This document shows positions 10,093 to 22,242 of a DNA stretch of 64,000 bases, piece after piece. A model generated the notes under the pieces. It made no database searches. It was given only the letters and a program-made list of their open reading frames with translations, and had not been told where the DNA came from. Each line of letters starts with the position of its first letter. Position 1 is the stretch's first letter. The DNA comes from Arachnopeziza araneosa (lineage: Eukaryota; Ascomycota; Leotiomycetes; Helotiales; Arachnopezizaceae): contig QYAI01000001.1 in NCBI GenBank assembly GCA_003988855.1, forward strand, positions 558,001-622,000. The letters run 5' to 3'. The translations under genes and the position numbers were made by a program.

Positions 10093-12282
10093 ATGTCTTC
10101 AAACCCAGGCTTCCCGGCTGTACCCTCATCTCTCAACGCTGGCGATCATGAGATGCGGGACTGGTCTGGGGTCGACGAAGCTCGTGCGAATGCTTCACCT
10201 TCAACAATCCCATATCTCGGCCTTCGGGCACGATTATCGCAAGTATGGATCAATCGATGGACTGTCTTACTACTCCTCATCCTCTGTCGACTTCTCCTTG
10301 CAACAACAAATCTCAATTACGATATGGCAAATGCCAAATCCGAGGCATTGTCAGCATGTACCAGTGTTGAGAATGTCGGCAGCGCCATGGCCTCTATGCC
10401 TCACTACCTCTCAGAAGGAGTAAACTCACTAGCTGCTGACACCGTTACTAAGGCGTTCAATGCTATGATGGACACAGTCATGCTAGCCCTCACAGGAATG
10501 GAAGAGATTATTTTATTCCTAATTAACATGTACACATCGACCTATGTGTGTTTGATTACTCTGGCCGTTTCTGGAAGTCTGCACGTTGCCATCCAAATGA
10601 TCGAAGATGTCGCCAAATTCATGAACGAGAGTATCGCTGATATCACGAGCGGTATGTCTTCAGACCTCACGACTTTCCAGAATGGCCTCAACAGTTTCTT
10701 AAGTGGCCTCAAGATACCAGCCATCTTTGGTGGATCTTCGAGCCCGCCATCGATCAATCTCACCTCCGAGATTTCAGCTTTGAATAGCATCAAAGTTGAC
10801 CCAACCACAATGGACGCCGATCTGACCAAGCTCAACGCCTCGATTCCAACTTTTGCTGATGTTCAGAATTTCACCAATACCGTCATTAGCACCCCTTTTG
10901 AACTCGTCAAAAAACTCGTCAACGAATCCAAGGTAGCTTTCAACTTTGACAAGAGTGTCTTTCCAGTCGCACAAAAGCAAACCCTCACATTTTGCTCGGA
11001 TAATAACACTGTCAACGATTTTTTCGATGGTTTAGTCGATGTCATTATCACAGCTAAAAAGATATTCGTCATCATTCTCATTATTGCTGCCGTCATAGCC
11101 TGTTTCCCCATGGCCATAAAGGAAATCCGTGCGTGGCGCAAAATGCAAGAGCGTGCACTCTTGATTCAGTCCAAGGCCGAAGATCCCTTAGACGTTATCT
11201 ACATTGCGTCTCGGCCCTACACTGCAAGTGCCGGGCTCTGGGCAGCCTCAAAGTTTGGGACTCGAAAACGGCAAACCCTTGTACGATGGGCCGTGGCATA
11301 TGGTACATCTGTTCCTGCTTTGCTTGTCCTGGCACTTGGAGTCGCTGGTTTATTCAGCTGCCTATGCCAGTACGCTCTCCTCAGGGCCATTGAGAAGGAA
11401 GTTCCTAAGATTGCAGATGAGGTTGGAGACTTTGCTGGGACTGTGGTCGTAGCCCTCAACAACGCCTCTACAGCATGGGCTGTGGGTGCAAACACTGTCA
11501 TCAATAGCACTAACACCAATGTCAACAACGACTTATTTGGCTGGGTGAACACCACCACTCATGCAGTCAACGACACTCTTAATGCTTTCGTTGATGAAAT
11601 GACCAAAGACCTCAACGCGACTTTTGGTGGAACGATTCTTTACGATCCCATCACGGAAGTTATCAACTGTCTGATTGGGCTGAAAATTGCTGGCATCGAG
11701 AAAGGACTTACTTGGGTCTCGGACAATGCAAAGGTCACCTTTCCGGAATTCTCACCTGACCTCTTCTCTCTTGGAGCAGCAGCTAGCATTGCACCGAACT
11801 CTTCATCTACTGATTCATTCCTCAGTAGCCCAGGCGATGTGGCGAGCGATGGCATCACCAACGCAATCACAAAGGTAGCGAACAAGCTACAAGATGGCAT
11901 CCAGTCAGAAGCAAGTATAGCTGCCACTCTGGTTGGCATCTGGGTTTTCATCGTGCTTATTGGTGTCTTTCGCATCCTCTTCGCCATGATGATGCGTGAT
12001 AAGACTCGTGGAGAAGGCGGACCACCTGTTTATCCTGGCTATACGGGCGACTACCGTGCACCTGTATCACCAAGAAACAACACAGCAAATTTCCCGACTT
12101 TTAGTACACCCGTAAGCCCTGAATATCCTGTTCAGAGTCACGAGGAGAATCCATTTGAGTACGAGAACCATCTGACGAACGAGAAGCTTCAGAGCGTGGG
12201 ACAGAGGAGTGTCATGGCCAATACAAAGCCTGGTCACACGCGGACGAGTTCCTACGGGCTTGTGAGCGAGAAATTGCGTTAA
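10093..12282 (+). CDS. PRM1: Plasma membrane fusion protein PRM1
   Basis: An intronless 729-residue polytopic membrane protein with the Prm1 architecture. Prm1 acts at cell-cell contacts during mating or hyphal fusion and promotes merger of the plasma membranes. Hydrophobic segments lie near residues 52-70 (VLLLLILCRLLLA), 135-165, 325-345 (IFVIILIIAAVIACFPMA), 405-435 and 630-655 (GIWVFIVLIGVFRILFAMMM). Between them are large extracytoplasmic loops rich in Asn-X-Ser/Thr sequons, as usual for this family. The C-terminal 75 or so residues are hydrophilic, rich in Pro and Ser, and likely cytosolic. An upstream in-frame extension exists but lacks an ATG, so 10093 is taken as the start; its context (CGAAATGTC) is acceptable. 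Confidence 0.93.
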   Translation: MSSNPGFPAVPSSLNAGDHEMRDWSGVDEARANASPSTIPYLGLRARLSQVWINRWTVLLLLILCRLLLATTNLNYDMANAKSEALSACTSVENVGSAMASMPHYLSEGVNSLAADTVTKAFNAMMDTVMLALTGMEEIILFLINMYTSTYVCLITLAVSGSLHVAIQMIEDVAKFMNESIADITSGMSSDLTTFQNGLNSFLSGLKIPAIFGGSSSPPSINLTSEISALNSIKVDPTTMDADLTKLNASIPTFADVQNFTNTVISTPFELVKKLVNESKVAFNFDKSVFPVAQKQTLTFCSDNNTVNDFFDGLVDVIITAKKIFVIILIIAAVIACFPMAIKEIRAWRKMQERALLIQSKAEDPLDVIYIASRPYTASAGLWAASKFGTRKRQTLVRWAVAYGTSVPALLVLALGVAGLFSCLCQYALLRAIEKEVPKIADEVGDFAGTVVVALNNASTAWAVGANTVINSTNTNVNNDLFGWVNTTTHAVNDTLNAFVDEMTKDLNATFGGTILYDPITEVINCLIGLKIAGIEKGLTWVSDNAKVTFPEFSPDLFSLGAAASIAPNSSSTDSFLSSPGDVASDGITNAITKVANKLQDGIQSEASIAATLVGIWVFIVLIGVFRILFAMMMRDKTRGEGGPPVYPGYTGDYRAPVSPRNNTANFPTFSTPVSPEYPVQSHEENPFEYENHLTNEKLQSVGQRSVMANTKPGHTRTSSYGLVSEKLR

Positions 12283-14301
12283 CATGAGGCGGGTCCTGGT
12301 GGTCAATCTGATTTTACTTTGCGTTAGATGGATGGGCATTGGCATAGCATGGCATGGAGTTCTTGTTACTTAGATACCACACTCCTTAATATGGAGGCTG
12401 AGCAGAGCACGGCGAAGGACATTATCTTATTCAAGTGTCGAGTCTGTATGTGTTTTAAGCACCATTACTTACGATATTGGGATGTGCAAAAGCATATCGT
12501 AACTTACGTAGACCAGCAGAATGAAAATCTATGATTTTGCGAATTATTTTCTTCTGATAAATGTGAATTGACCTGATGTTGCTTGCAATCTAAATTTAAT
12601 ACGGATGTAGTGCAAGTACGGTAGATAATAGCTAGATTCAAACGAAGGTCTAGGTATCCTGAGGTCTTAAAGTTTCCCAGAAATGAAAAAGGCCCTATTT
12701 TGGAATCTATCTCGACATATCCACATTTGTCACTCGAACAAAAACGTTTCTTTGGATGCTGCCACATCTCCAGCAGTAAATCCTCGAGTCAGAATCAAAC
12801 GGGAAAATCCAGTAAAGATGCATTCCCATGCTCAACGAGTCGAGATTCGACTCATATTTGCAAAAATGGCGCCTTGCACCATCACAAACCGAGTTTACAT
12901 ATCCCCCTCCGTCATAGCCCCAGCAGCCTCCTACCGGTTATCCCAGAGCAGAAACTGACTCACTTCCTGTGAACAGGTAAACGATACCGGGATGACAGAC
13001 CACAAGGCCCCAAAAAACCACCGAGGAAGACAACCAATCAAGCTCTGATTACAACATGCTAAGTTAGAATTTGTTTGTTGGAGCGGCTGGATGGGGGTTC
13101 GTCCATCGCACCTCTGCCACGAACGTTCTCCCGACCTTGGATCCAAAACCGCCCTACCACCACATCGTCATACATCCACACATGCATCCGGCCATACAGC
13201 CATGCCCACCCACGATGCCGCAGAGGTGCACTCCTCAGGATCTGAACCTCATCACAAGCCATCTCAACCATCAAATAAGTCCCCCCAGCGCTCTCTGTTG
13301 ACATATCACGCTAACCGAGCCAGCCAGGGGGGCCGGTGTGCGCGCGGCGAACAGGGCTCAGCACAAGTACCGGCAGGTTACCAACAGCGGGGTGCAGCAA
13401 GCGCCACTCGGTGGAGTACCTGTCGACAAGTTGTGAAGATCGCCTGGATCCCGAGGTCCATGATGAGAGCAGCAACGAGACAACACGATAGGGTCGCAGC
13501 CGGGAAGGTTGAAGGGAAGCTTCGAAGAGCGGGGTTATACACTATCTACAGTTTTCCATCCGGTATTATACGTCAATTATAGTGTATGCCTACCTGCAGG
13601 AAGTTGTCTTTGGCAGGAGTATCAATGATATTAGTACTAGGATCGAGAACCAAGCTACTTGACAGCAAGTGCGTATTTCAAGAGCAAGAAATTAGTTCTA
13701 TGACTGGCACCTAGGCAGTTTGCCCCAAAAAACATATACCGTGTCCAGATCTGTATTTCAAAGTTTGTCATATCACACGGGCCCCAAGTTCATTTATTAC
13801 TTTCATTCATGCTACTGCTAATCAGCAGAATATCAGCATCTGTGTCCGCAGCAGCCAGCCAGCCCTCTCTCAGCTATTTTTCCACCCAATGCTGCTGCTC
13901 TATCGCGGTAATATTATTATCATACACGGCGATTCCCTTCCTCAAGTTCTATGATCGATTGCAAGGCAAGACAACGGGAAATGCCCATCATTTTGCTTAG
14001 CAGTGCCAATCCCTAAGAACGAAGGGCAAAAACCTTTTTTTCCGGACGCGGTGTCGCATCTTTCCTACTCTAACATGCAGACCAGCCGTCTGTCAATGCA
14101 ATAAACCTTTGTCCCCCATTCCAAGTAGTGCTCTGGTTGGATGCTAAGGTGTCAATGTTTTTGAAAGAAACGCATGCTGAGAATGCAGGAATGTGTGCAT
14201 GTAATACTGTACAGGGAAGTGTATTTTTAGGGTCAAGGCGGATACAAGTCGGAAGAGTGGTGTTCGGAGGTACAGCCGAAGATACTAAATTCGATAACTC
14301 G
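12283..14301. other. Long convergent intergenic region, PRM1 / BET gene
   Basis: Two kilobases between convergent genes with nothing recognisable. A GC-richer patch near 13150-13500 carries overlapping open frames on both strands of about 70-165 codons, but they are low-complexity (Pro/His/Ser) and show no conserved motif. I see no RNA gene. Confidence 0.4.
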
Positions 14302-17254
14302 TTATTCCTCCTCAGAAGCGGATTCATCACCGCTCGAAGAATCCTCTTGTCTTTCAACAGCTGGAGATAATGTCAGAAGTAGTTGGTATTAGGATCGAGT
14401 CCAACTTACTAGGCATGACAGGTTCTTGTGAATTAGAACCGTGTCTGTCAAACTGTTCCACCTTTTGAGTGAGGGACTGGATTTTACGCTCCTGCTCATA
14501 TTTGCTCATGGGTTTGTTCTTCTTCTTAGCCGCAGGTTTAGCCACAGCGTGTGGACTCTCCTGCTCACCACGCATCTGCTCCCTCAGGTTGGCTTCAACG
14601 TCAGGATTATATTCCATGATCAAGCCATGAATCTTCCACAGGAGAGGAACGCTGATAGCATCAATGTCCATTTCCATAGTTCCATCGGCATCATTCTGTA
14701 AATTGTTAGGGCTGTCTTTCTCTATTGGTCCTGGGATTATCACTTACTTCAAGTTCAGGTTTCTCCTTCTTGATGAGTTCGACCACATTTTCCATGATCT
14801 TTTCGGGGAGTAAACCAAGACCTGTAGAGATAGTCTCCTTCTCCAGAGTACCAAGATATCGATTACTTTGGCGATTGCCACCTGCCTTTTTTGTCGGTCC
14901 AGATTTCTTGACCGGCGCCGCCTTCTTTGGGACTTTTTGTGCCTTTGGCCTTTTGACAGGCTTCTTCTTCTTTGATGTCTCGTCGTCAATTTTCTTCTGG
15001 ATGAGAGCAACCATCTCTTGCTGCATATCAAGCACGATTGGATCTGAAGACTTGCTGCTCATGGCTTCGATCAATTTCTTCTGTTCGACGAGGAGTCTCT
15101 CTTTCAATGCAGACAGCGCAATCGCAGATTGCTGTTCAGAGACTTCGTCCTCTTCCTCTTCTTCTTGATCATCAGAATCTCCTTCACTAGCAGGAGTAGC
15201 AGCTGTTGGCGAGTGCTCTGCAATCCACTGGTCCTTCCTATCCCATTCGCTGTTGAAAAGAGCCTCCATATCATGACCCATTTTGCGAACAGGATTTCCA
15301 AGGGGGTTGAACTTGAAGCAGTTGACGAATATCTGTCTAACATCCTTCTCAAACTCAGCTGCAGTAGAGTAATTTCCTTCTTTGAGCTTCTTGCCGACTG
15401 TAGAAAGATCCATGGGCTTCTTGATGATAGCAAAGTAGTTGGGAATGCCAAGAGCAACGGGATCCACGGGAACCAGAAACGGGCGGTTGATAAGTTGATG
15501 CTTGGATCGCTGCAGCTCGTTCAGAACGTCCTCACAGAACCTCAACTCCGTCATAAATTTCTTGCTCTTTGGTCTCACTGTATAAGGGAGGTCTTTATTC
15601 TTCGGAGGATGGATTTCTCGCTTTGGCCGGCCACCGTCGCCTTTCGTAGAGTCGCGACGGATCAACGGTGTGCTTGTGGTTGGGTCAAGAGCAAATGTGG
15701 GAGCCGGTGGAGCAGCTGGAGTTGGATGAGCACCCCGAGACATTCTCCTAGGTGCTACGACTCGTGGAGCAGTTTCTTCAGAAGGAGTGGATCGCTTTGG
15801 CTTCTTCTCTTTCAGCGGAGGCGCGGCAGGTTCAGCCGGGATATTAGCAGTTTTGCTTAAGAGTAGATCCCGAATAATACGGGCTTGTGTAGTGACATTG
15901 TGAATCTCTCCGTTGAAGGTGACAGAATTTTCGTAAATAAGCCGAATATCTGATTTGAATCCTTCCAATGAAGAGTATGTGGAGGTTTTCAGTTTTGTTT
16001 CGATAGTCTGCAAGTCGATAGGATTGGAGATTCTCTCAGTGTATTGCTGAGCAATGATTGGCCAAAGCTTTGCGACTGGTTCGCTAAAACCCTTGCCATC
16101 CTTTGTTCGAGCAATATTCTTGAGAACTTTAACGAACTCTTTAGCCTGGTATGGTGTGATGGTTTGAGTCTTAGCATTGACATCGGATACATCATTATCC
16201 TGGGCTACTGCAGAGACTTCTCCGTCATCAGTCTCTGTCTTTGTTCGCTTAGCTGATGGTTCCATCTCATCATCGTCTTCTCGCTCCCGAGCAATCTTTA
16301 TTGAGGGCTCAGGAGCATCGGCCATCTCAGTATCAGACTGCTCAGTTGCCATATTAGAGAGAGGTTGAGGATCAGACTGGCTGTACGCGGAGCTCATATG
16401 CTCAGCAGATTCTTGAGGTAGAGAAGTTTCGGGAACGGTAGTCGAAGATCCGTCAACGTCGAGAAGTGCTGTTTCAGGAGGAAGAACCGCACCGTCAATT
16501 TCGAAATGCGCAGATTCACTTTGGACGGGTGCTGGGTCACCGTCTAAGATTTCGCCTTTGAGAGGTGCGACGTCAGTTTCGATCTGTAGAGCGAAGTCGT
16601 CCGTCTGCGCAGTCTCGGCTGAATTAGGAATGTCAAGATTAAGAGCCTGGTCTAATTCTTGATCAGCTACTGCAGTCGCAACAGTAGTTGTGTGTCTTAG
16701 ATCGGACTCTTGCGCTTCAACCACTGATGGGACACTTGAGAAGGCGGCAATATCATCGAGAGCTGCCTCGATCATCGAGTCTGCAGTAGGAGGCTGAACC
16801 TCCAGAGAATCCGAAGAGTTCAGATCGGTGGTGGTCGTATTCGAGTCGAGGGGTTCTGAAGAGGTCGGAAGAGGTGAGGGGGAAAGATCTGTTGCCTGCG
16901 ACTCGGTCGCGAGATTGACAGGTGTAGGTATCAGTACTTGGTTTGAGGAGAACGCGCCAATGTTTGCATTGCCATTCAACGCGACGCTCTCTAATATTGA
17001 CCCATCCGATAAGGGTAGCGCGACTTTAGTTATCGTGAATTCACCAGGCGCGTCATGATGGTTCTCATCTCGATTAGAGGTTCTGTTAAGATTTACTTGA
17101 TAAATATGTGTACAAACAAACAACGAAAGAAGATTAAGGAAAGAATTCGAGAGACTCACCCGTTGATTTCTAAATCCAAAGCCATCTTGTCTGATGATGG
17201 AACGGGCTCGATCTTGTGCTCGAATGCGACTCCATCCGAATGTTGAGAGGTCAT
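14302..17254 (-). CDS. BDF1: BET-family double-bromodomain transcription factor (Bdf1-like)
   Basis: The model is complement(14302..14360, 14410..14695, 14748..17082, 17160..17254), 924 aa. Bdf1/BRD-type proteins bind acetylated histones H3 and H4, recruit TFIID and support transcription. A long acidic, Ser/Thr-rich N-terminus (to about residue 340) is followed by bromodomain 1 (about 345-445, with NSVTFNGEIHNVT as its acetyl-lysine loop), bromodomain 2 (about 548-643, KPMDLSTVGKKL and NCFKFNPLGNPV), a Lys-rich linker, and an extra-terminal (ET) domain (about 772-842) split by the 52-nt intron at 14696-14747. The C-terminus ends in an acidic Ser/Glu tail. The first intron (77 nt) replaces an apparent N-terminal extension, so the start is the ATG at 17254 (MTSQHSDGVAFEH), not the longer upstream frame. 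Confidence 0.92.
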
Positions 17255-18277
17255 GACTGCCATCAACAAACAGAGGGATGGTCCCCTTTGTCAGAGGCGA
17301 CAGCGATGCAAAGAGTCGATAGTGCACCAGATGCTCGTTGGATGGGATTAACAATGCAGCCGTTCGGTTGAGAATCTGTAGGCGACACCGAATCTCTTTG
17401 TTGTAAGATCACAAGAGTCAAGGTGGCGGGGCTGTGGATCGAAGTTGTTCTCGGAGAGGAGTTGAGGTGGTGATGGTAGCCTCGCGACGATCGATAGCCT
17501 TGCCGATTTTTCGGCCAAGGGCTGGGCCACTTTGTCGCAAAAGCGCCTGATACGTCTGGAAGCGATTTGAGCGCCGTCGGAGGCAATGCGCGGGTCAAGC
17601 GCAGGCGATGAAGTCGATGGCGAGAATCAATCCAGAGCGTTGTCTGTTGGTACGCGACTGTGTTGGGGAAAGTCGCGTTCGCGATGGGGGGGGGAGAAGT
17701 GAGGTGCAACTAACGAAAGCGACCCAAATATACACGAGCGAACGTGGAAACAGCGATGCACAAAGAGTCGCACGGGGTGGTCCAGGAGACGGCGGGCTAG
17801 CGGGAGAGGGTGAATGCGACCAAGGTCCAGGGCAGACGGGAGACGTTGAAATAAAGATAGGGCGATTCGCAGAATATTTTCCAGATGCGACAAACTTGAG
17901 TGTTTTGAGTGTTTCGAGTCAGGTGATGGGGGTGGAATGGGGAGAGGTTTTGGGTGTGTGACGAATGAGCCCGTACCAAAGATAGGAAAACTGAAAAAAT
18001 GGGAGTCGAGAAATAAATAAGCCGGTCGCGACTTGGAAAGCAAAAGAGGCTAAATTACCCACTAGCCCCAGTCCGGCTAGTCCATTACTCACGTAAGTTG
18101 TGCAAACCACCGTGCCGTCCTCTGATTGGCCTTGTCGAAGGGAGAGAGAGAAAAAAAAAGTCCCAGGTTGAATGAAGCTCTTCACCTATCCACCACCCAC
18201 CCACCAAGCACACTCCCACCTCCACCCAGCTCACCACATTCCCACCCATCCTCACCTATGTACACATCCACCTCACA
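17255..18277. promoter_or_regulatory. Divergent promoter region, BET factor / UTP5-like gene
   Basis: One kilobase between divergent genes, with polypurine runs (GGGGGGGGAG near 17687) on the BET side and a CCACC/CACCCA-rich leader just before the UTP5-like ATG. No gene is supported inside it. Confidence 0.4.
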
Positions 18278-19465
18278 ATGTCCACCAAACGGAAACTCCC
18301 GCAGAAACTTGCCCAGCCCGTGGTCAAGCAGAGCGCGAAAGCTCGAGGCAAGGCTCTCTTGGACGAATCCCAGACAGTCGTCTCGGCCGGAGGTAACGCA
18401 ACCAAGCCCAATCTGAACGGGTCTCGAGAGGTTCTCAGCATCTCCAGCGATTCAAGTAGCGATGACGCAAGTGGAGAAGAAGATTCTGCGGCCGGAGACG
18501 ATGTAGCCATGGAGGATGTAGCACCCGCAGCAGATGCACCTGCCGCAGAAGAGACGGAAGATGCAGGCGAGCCATCATTCGGAGATCTGGTACGAGCGAA
18601 CATATCCGACCCGATTGATGTTGCTGGCGCCTTCGAAGACCCCAAATCTCAAGCTGTTCCCTACCCCAAACCACAAATCCAAACTCCTTCCGGCGCATCA
18701 CTTGGAACTGTCCTCGCACAGGCGCTCCGAACAAACGACGTGGCTCTCCTCGAGTCTTGCTTACATAGCACTGATAGCAGTATCATCCGCGCCACTATAC
18801 AGCGTTTGGAATCACCGCTCGCAGGTCGATTAATTGCCAGACTCGCCGAGAGGTTGCATAAGAGACCCGGGAGGGCTGGAAGTCTCATGGTGTGGATTCA
18901 ATGGACGCTAGTTACTCACGGTGGATATTTGGCGACACAACCTGACTTGATTAAGAAACTCGCCGCGCTCAACCAGGTTATTGATGCACGATCGAGAGGA
19001 CTGCAGAGTGTTCTCACACTAAAAGGCAAATTGGATATGTTAGAGGCACAAATCGAGCTACGGAGGAACATGCAGAATCAACGTCGGCAATTGGAGGAAG
19101 AGGAGGAGGAGGAAGGAGTCATTTATGTCGAGGGTCAGGAGTCTGAGGAGGAGGAAGACGCGGCCAAGGTTCAACGATTAGCGAGGAACAGCGATTTAAA
19201 GCCTAGTTCAGATGCGGGATCTGAGGTATCAGAGGATATGCCTTTGACGAACGGTGTGGTCGCGGAATCAGATGATGAAGACGACAGTAGCGAGGAAGAC
19301 GTGATAGATGACGAGGCAGAAGAGACAGACAATGACTCGGAAGATGAGGTAGACCATGACGACCTGGACTCGATCGACGAAGACGAAGAGAGCGATGATG
19401 GGATTCAAGTGGCGCCTCCCACGAAGATGGCCAAAATTGGTGGGCAATTCTCGAAAAGGAGATAA
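18278..19465 (+). CDS. UTP5: UTP5-like small-subunit processome protein (Utp12 domain)
   Basis: An intronless 395-residue protein. Residues about 140-250 form a Utp12-type helical domain (SLGTVLAQALRTNDVALLES; LAGRLIARLAERLHKRPGRA; LMVWIQWTLVTHGGYLAT). This domain occurs in t-Utp proteins of the U3 small-subunit processome, which act in nucleolar pre-18S rRNA processing and rDNA transcription. The flanks are disordered: a Ser/Asp/Glu-rich stretch before the domain and a long acidic tail with EEEEEEEG and repeated DDE/EED blocks. There are no WD40 repeats, so it resembles the short filamentous-fungal members that keep mainly the Utp12 module. Utp4, Utp12 or another relative is possible; Utp5 is the best match by size and order. 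Confidence 0.75.
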   Translation: MSTKRKLPQKLAQPVVKQSAKARGKALLDESQTVVSAGGNATKPNLNGSREVLSISSDSSSDDASGEEDSAAGDDVAMEDVAPAADAPAAEETEDAGEPSFGDLVRANISDPIDVAGAFEDPKSQAVPYPKPQIQTPSGASLGTVLAQALRTNDVALLESCLHSTDSSIIRATIQRLESPLAGRLIARLAERLHKRPGRAGSLMVWIQWTLVTHGGYLATQPDLIKKLAALNQVIDARSRGLQSVLTLKGKLDMLEAQIELRRNMQNQRRQLEEEEEEEGVIYVEGQESEEEEDAAKVQRLARNSDLKPSSDAGSEVSEDMPLTNGVVAESDDEDDSSEEDVIDDEAEETDNDSEDEVDHDDLDSIDEDEESDDGIQVAPPTKMAKIGGQFSKRR

Positions 19466-20570
19466 AAGGGCTCATTGCATTCGGCGTTGCATGGTTGGCG
19501 TTTTTGTTCGTTACAGGAGCCAAATGGAAATGTCAAACATAGAGGTGTGTTGATGTTCATAGTTCTAGGAGAAGCAGGCTGTATAGGCTGTTGTCGGATA
19601 CTGGCCATTGGATCAAAGCTCGGTAGTGTTAGAATGCTCCATGGCAAACAAACAAATACCAAGTTTACCGAAGGCTGGCTGGCTGGCTGGCTGACCTTGC
19701 ATCTTCCAAGCATCTCCCGACTCAAAGCGCCATTCCTCTGCAGCCCAATCACGAAGTGATCCAGCCACCCAGACGAGACATCCTAGTAGTGCGGCTCTGA
19801 ATGAATTGTCTGTTTCGGTGAACGTGACGCTCGAGATTGACTCCAACCCTTTGGGCCTTCCACTGTACTGTAGGCTGAGCAATGGAGGGATGCGAAACTC
19901 GGACGGTCGAGTTTATTATGGAGCTGCTGTGACGAATCCATCCAACCTCTGATACGGAAGCATCTTTCCTGCACGTTGGCCGTTCTTTATCTGTGCCAGC
20001 CCTCCGCTTTCCCATCCCAGATTAAATTGTGAAGAGAAAAAGTACCTCTAGGTTATCGTCATGTTCTGTTGGCGGATGTGCGCTCCATTTTCCTATTCTC
20101 GGCCAGGACGTTTCACCTGCTGGCCAACCTCGAATTACCACCATCCCCAACCCAGCCGGCATTCGCGGCACCCTAGCTTGGTCCACTCTCCCACCTTTTG
20201 GCTGACGACGCCCCCAGCGGCAGCGCCTCAAAACATTCGTTTGACAAACAACGACTTCTCCCTACATAACCTCCTTTGTCTTCAACCGCGACCGCCACCG
20301 CTCCGTCCCCTCCAAACCAGTCACACAGTCACACAGTCATTTACACGAGGCTGAATGATTCAAAGTCGCTGACGCACCCAGTTCAATCTAATTCGCTTTT
20401 TCCCCGAATCAAGCTGCGCCTCGTTCCACTTGGCACGCATCGCCAAGGCGCCAACGAGCGATCTCGAGGAAGAAACCCTGCTGCGAACGAGGCTACACTA
20501 TCAGCCTTGCCCTTCCTTTCCTCTCTTCTTGTCTTGTCAACTCTGAGGTGAGGTGGTCAGGAGGGAATAG
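19466..20570. other. Intergenic region upstream of the SGNH hydrolase gene
   Basis: 1.1 kb with no supported gene. It holds the tetranucleotide run at 19674-19693, then a CT-rich leader before the next ATG. Confidence 0.4.
19674..19693. repeat. GGCT tetranucleotide microsatellite
   Basis: A short tandem run of about four to five GGCT units in the 3' flank of the UTP5-like gene. Confidence 0.7.
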
Positions 20571-21983
20571 ATGCTCTCCCATCGGAAGCGCCTCGGCGCG
20601 TCGATATTACTCACCTTTGTGTCCATCGCCGCCATCATCCTCCTCCTCCCGAGAGATAGGCTCAGTCAACTACAAAAGATCACACTCATCCCGCCAATAG
20701 AGGACTACACAGATTTGTGGCAGTGGGGATCCGGTGAGGATGTAGACGATGGCCAGGTAGAGAACGCTGGAGATGGGGTCAGGTTGGTGGTCTTTGGGGA
20801 TTCTTGGGTCGATGATGTCGTCGAGAAAGGTGTAACGGGACGAGGAAAGAGTTGGCCACAGGTTCTGTGTGAAGAGGTAGGGCGTTTCGTTCACGATGGA
20901 TGGCTGCGCTGACCAATTCAGATCAATTGTACTTCTCGTCTTTCCTTTTCGGCATCCCAACCCGCAACAGCCTTCCTAGAACAACCACCAACCGGAGTAT
21001 ATACCTCTCATATGGTCCATGACTGGGCGCATAACAAAACACAATACCTTCACTTCGACCCTACCGTTACTGAACCTCTCCCGGATTTCGCCACCCAGGT
21101 GCAAACATTTATCTCTCTGCCCCTGCCAAAATCCCCGCCCTCGGAAACAATCTTCGTCTTCTCCTTTGGCTTCTGGGATGTTTACGATTTTGCTCAAGTG
21201 GATTATGCAATTGCACAGAACGCAACCGATAATTCCGTTAAAGAAATCTTCTCTCAGCTTGATATCCTGTACGATCACTTCACCAGATACTTATATCCTC
21301 CCGCCACAAATCCCAATATGACACTAGCACAGCCTAAAGACTTAGAATTCAAGGTCATATTTCCCAAGCTTTTCGACCCAACCCTCGCCCCGGGATGGAT
21401 TACCTTTCGCCCTCCCCCTATGAAACCAAGCAGCGTAGCCGAGCAGCAGAAGAACGCTGTCTACCTCACCAAGCGCTGGAACCAACAGGTTGAAAATTCC
21501 TGGGGAAAGTGGCTTCAAGCACCTATCACTTCTAGTCAATCTGCAGCCTCCTCTCCCAGCTCGAATGCCGAGTCGAAAACCCCAGTTCCCAGTCCCAGTC
21601 CTGGGCTTCTGCCAGAGGGAGCGCGGCGGTCTGTAGAGAAGGATATTTTCTACTACGATCTCGAGAAGACATTGCTAGATTTAATAGTAGAACATCATTT
21701 GGAAGACGAAAACATTACCGATGCAAATGGACTTGGTACTGGCGAGAGTCCATTTGAAAGCATCGAACTGCCTTGTCTGCATACTTTAGAAGAAGGAGAG
21801 GATATAAGCGATCTGGAAGATTTGAACGGACTTTTGCTGTGCAAGCAGCCTAGCGACTACCTTTGGTGGGACTCTTGGAATATCGGCAGTGTTGCAAACC
21901 AAATGATAGGGAAGGGGGTTGCTGAAAAGGTTGCGGCAGGAAGAGGGCTAAGATCTCAGTTGGGTGAGGCGATTGTGGACTGA
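20571..21983 (+). CDS. Membrane-anchored SGNH/GDSL-type hydrolase-like protein
   Basis: Exons 20571..20876 and 20922..21983 join in phase 0 to 455 aa. A single N-terminal hydrophobic segment (residues 9-26, GASILLTFVSIAAIILLL) suggests a type II anchor or uncleaved signal, placing the rest in the secretory lumen or outside; several N-X-S/T sites fit this. The block I motif is VVFGDSWVDD with Ser78 as the candidate nucleophile. FVFSFGFWDVYDF resembles block III. Near the C-terminus YLWWDSWNIGSVANQMIG sits where SGNH enzymes have Asp-x-x-His; here the Asp is present but Asn is seen where His is expected. Fungal relatives are annotated as GDSL lipase/acylhydrolase or carbohydrate esterase; the substrate is unknown. 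The 45-nt intron ends GACCAATTCAG. Confidence 0.75.
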
Positions 21984-22242
21984 TTGTCATTGCATTAAAG
22001 GAGTTCAAAAAGGCGGTCATAGCATTATCGGCGTTTGGGATTATTTGTGCATATACCAGAGCTGTGCCGCATGGACTAGATGACTTGTATCAGTATGTAG
22101 CAATGGATTGAATAGGAATCGGATACTTACAAGCCTATATTTGTCTTCAAAATGAAAGATATTTCATCCCAATTATGGTTCTTGAACTTCGTAAACCTGG
22201 ACACTTAGTGCTTTGAGCTCTAAAGACTATGTCCACCTACGG

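Noticed and set aside
13091..13582. 163-codon plus-strand frame in the PRM1/BET spacer
   Set aside because: Low-complexity His/Pro/Ser content, overlapping frames on both strands, no splice partner and no recognisable domain.
14725..15860. Long plus-strand open frames (147 and 243 codons) opposite the BET gene
   Set aside because: They lie antisense to well-supported bromodomain exons and are Ser/Phe-rich mirrors of acidic and Lys-rich coding sequence, with no motif of their own.
17255..17354. Longer N-terminus of the BET protein in the unspliced frame
   Set aside because: It reads through a clear GTGAGT...AACAG intron; the spliced start MTSQHSDGV fits better.
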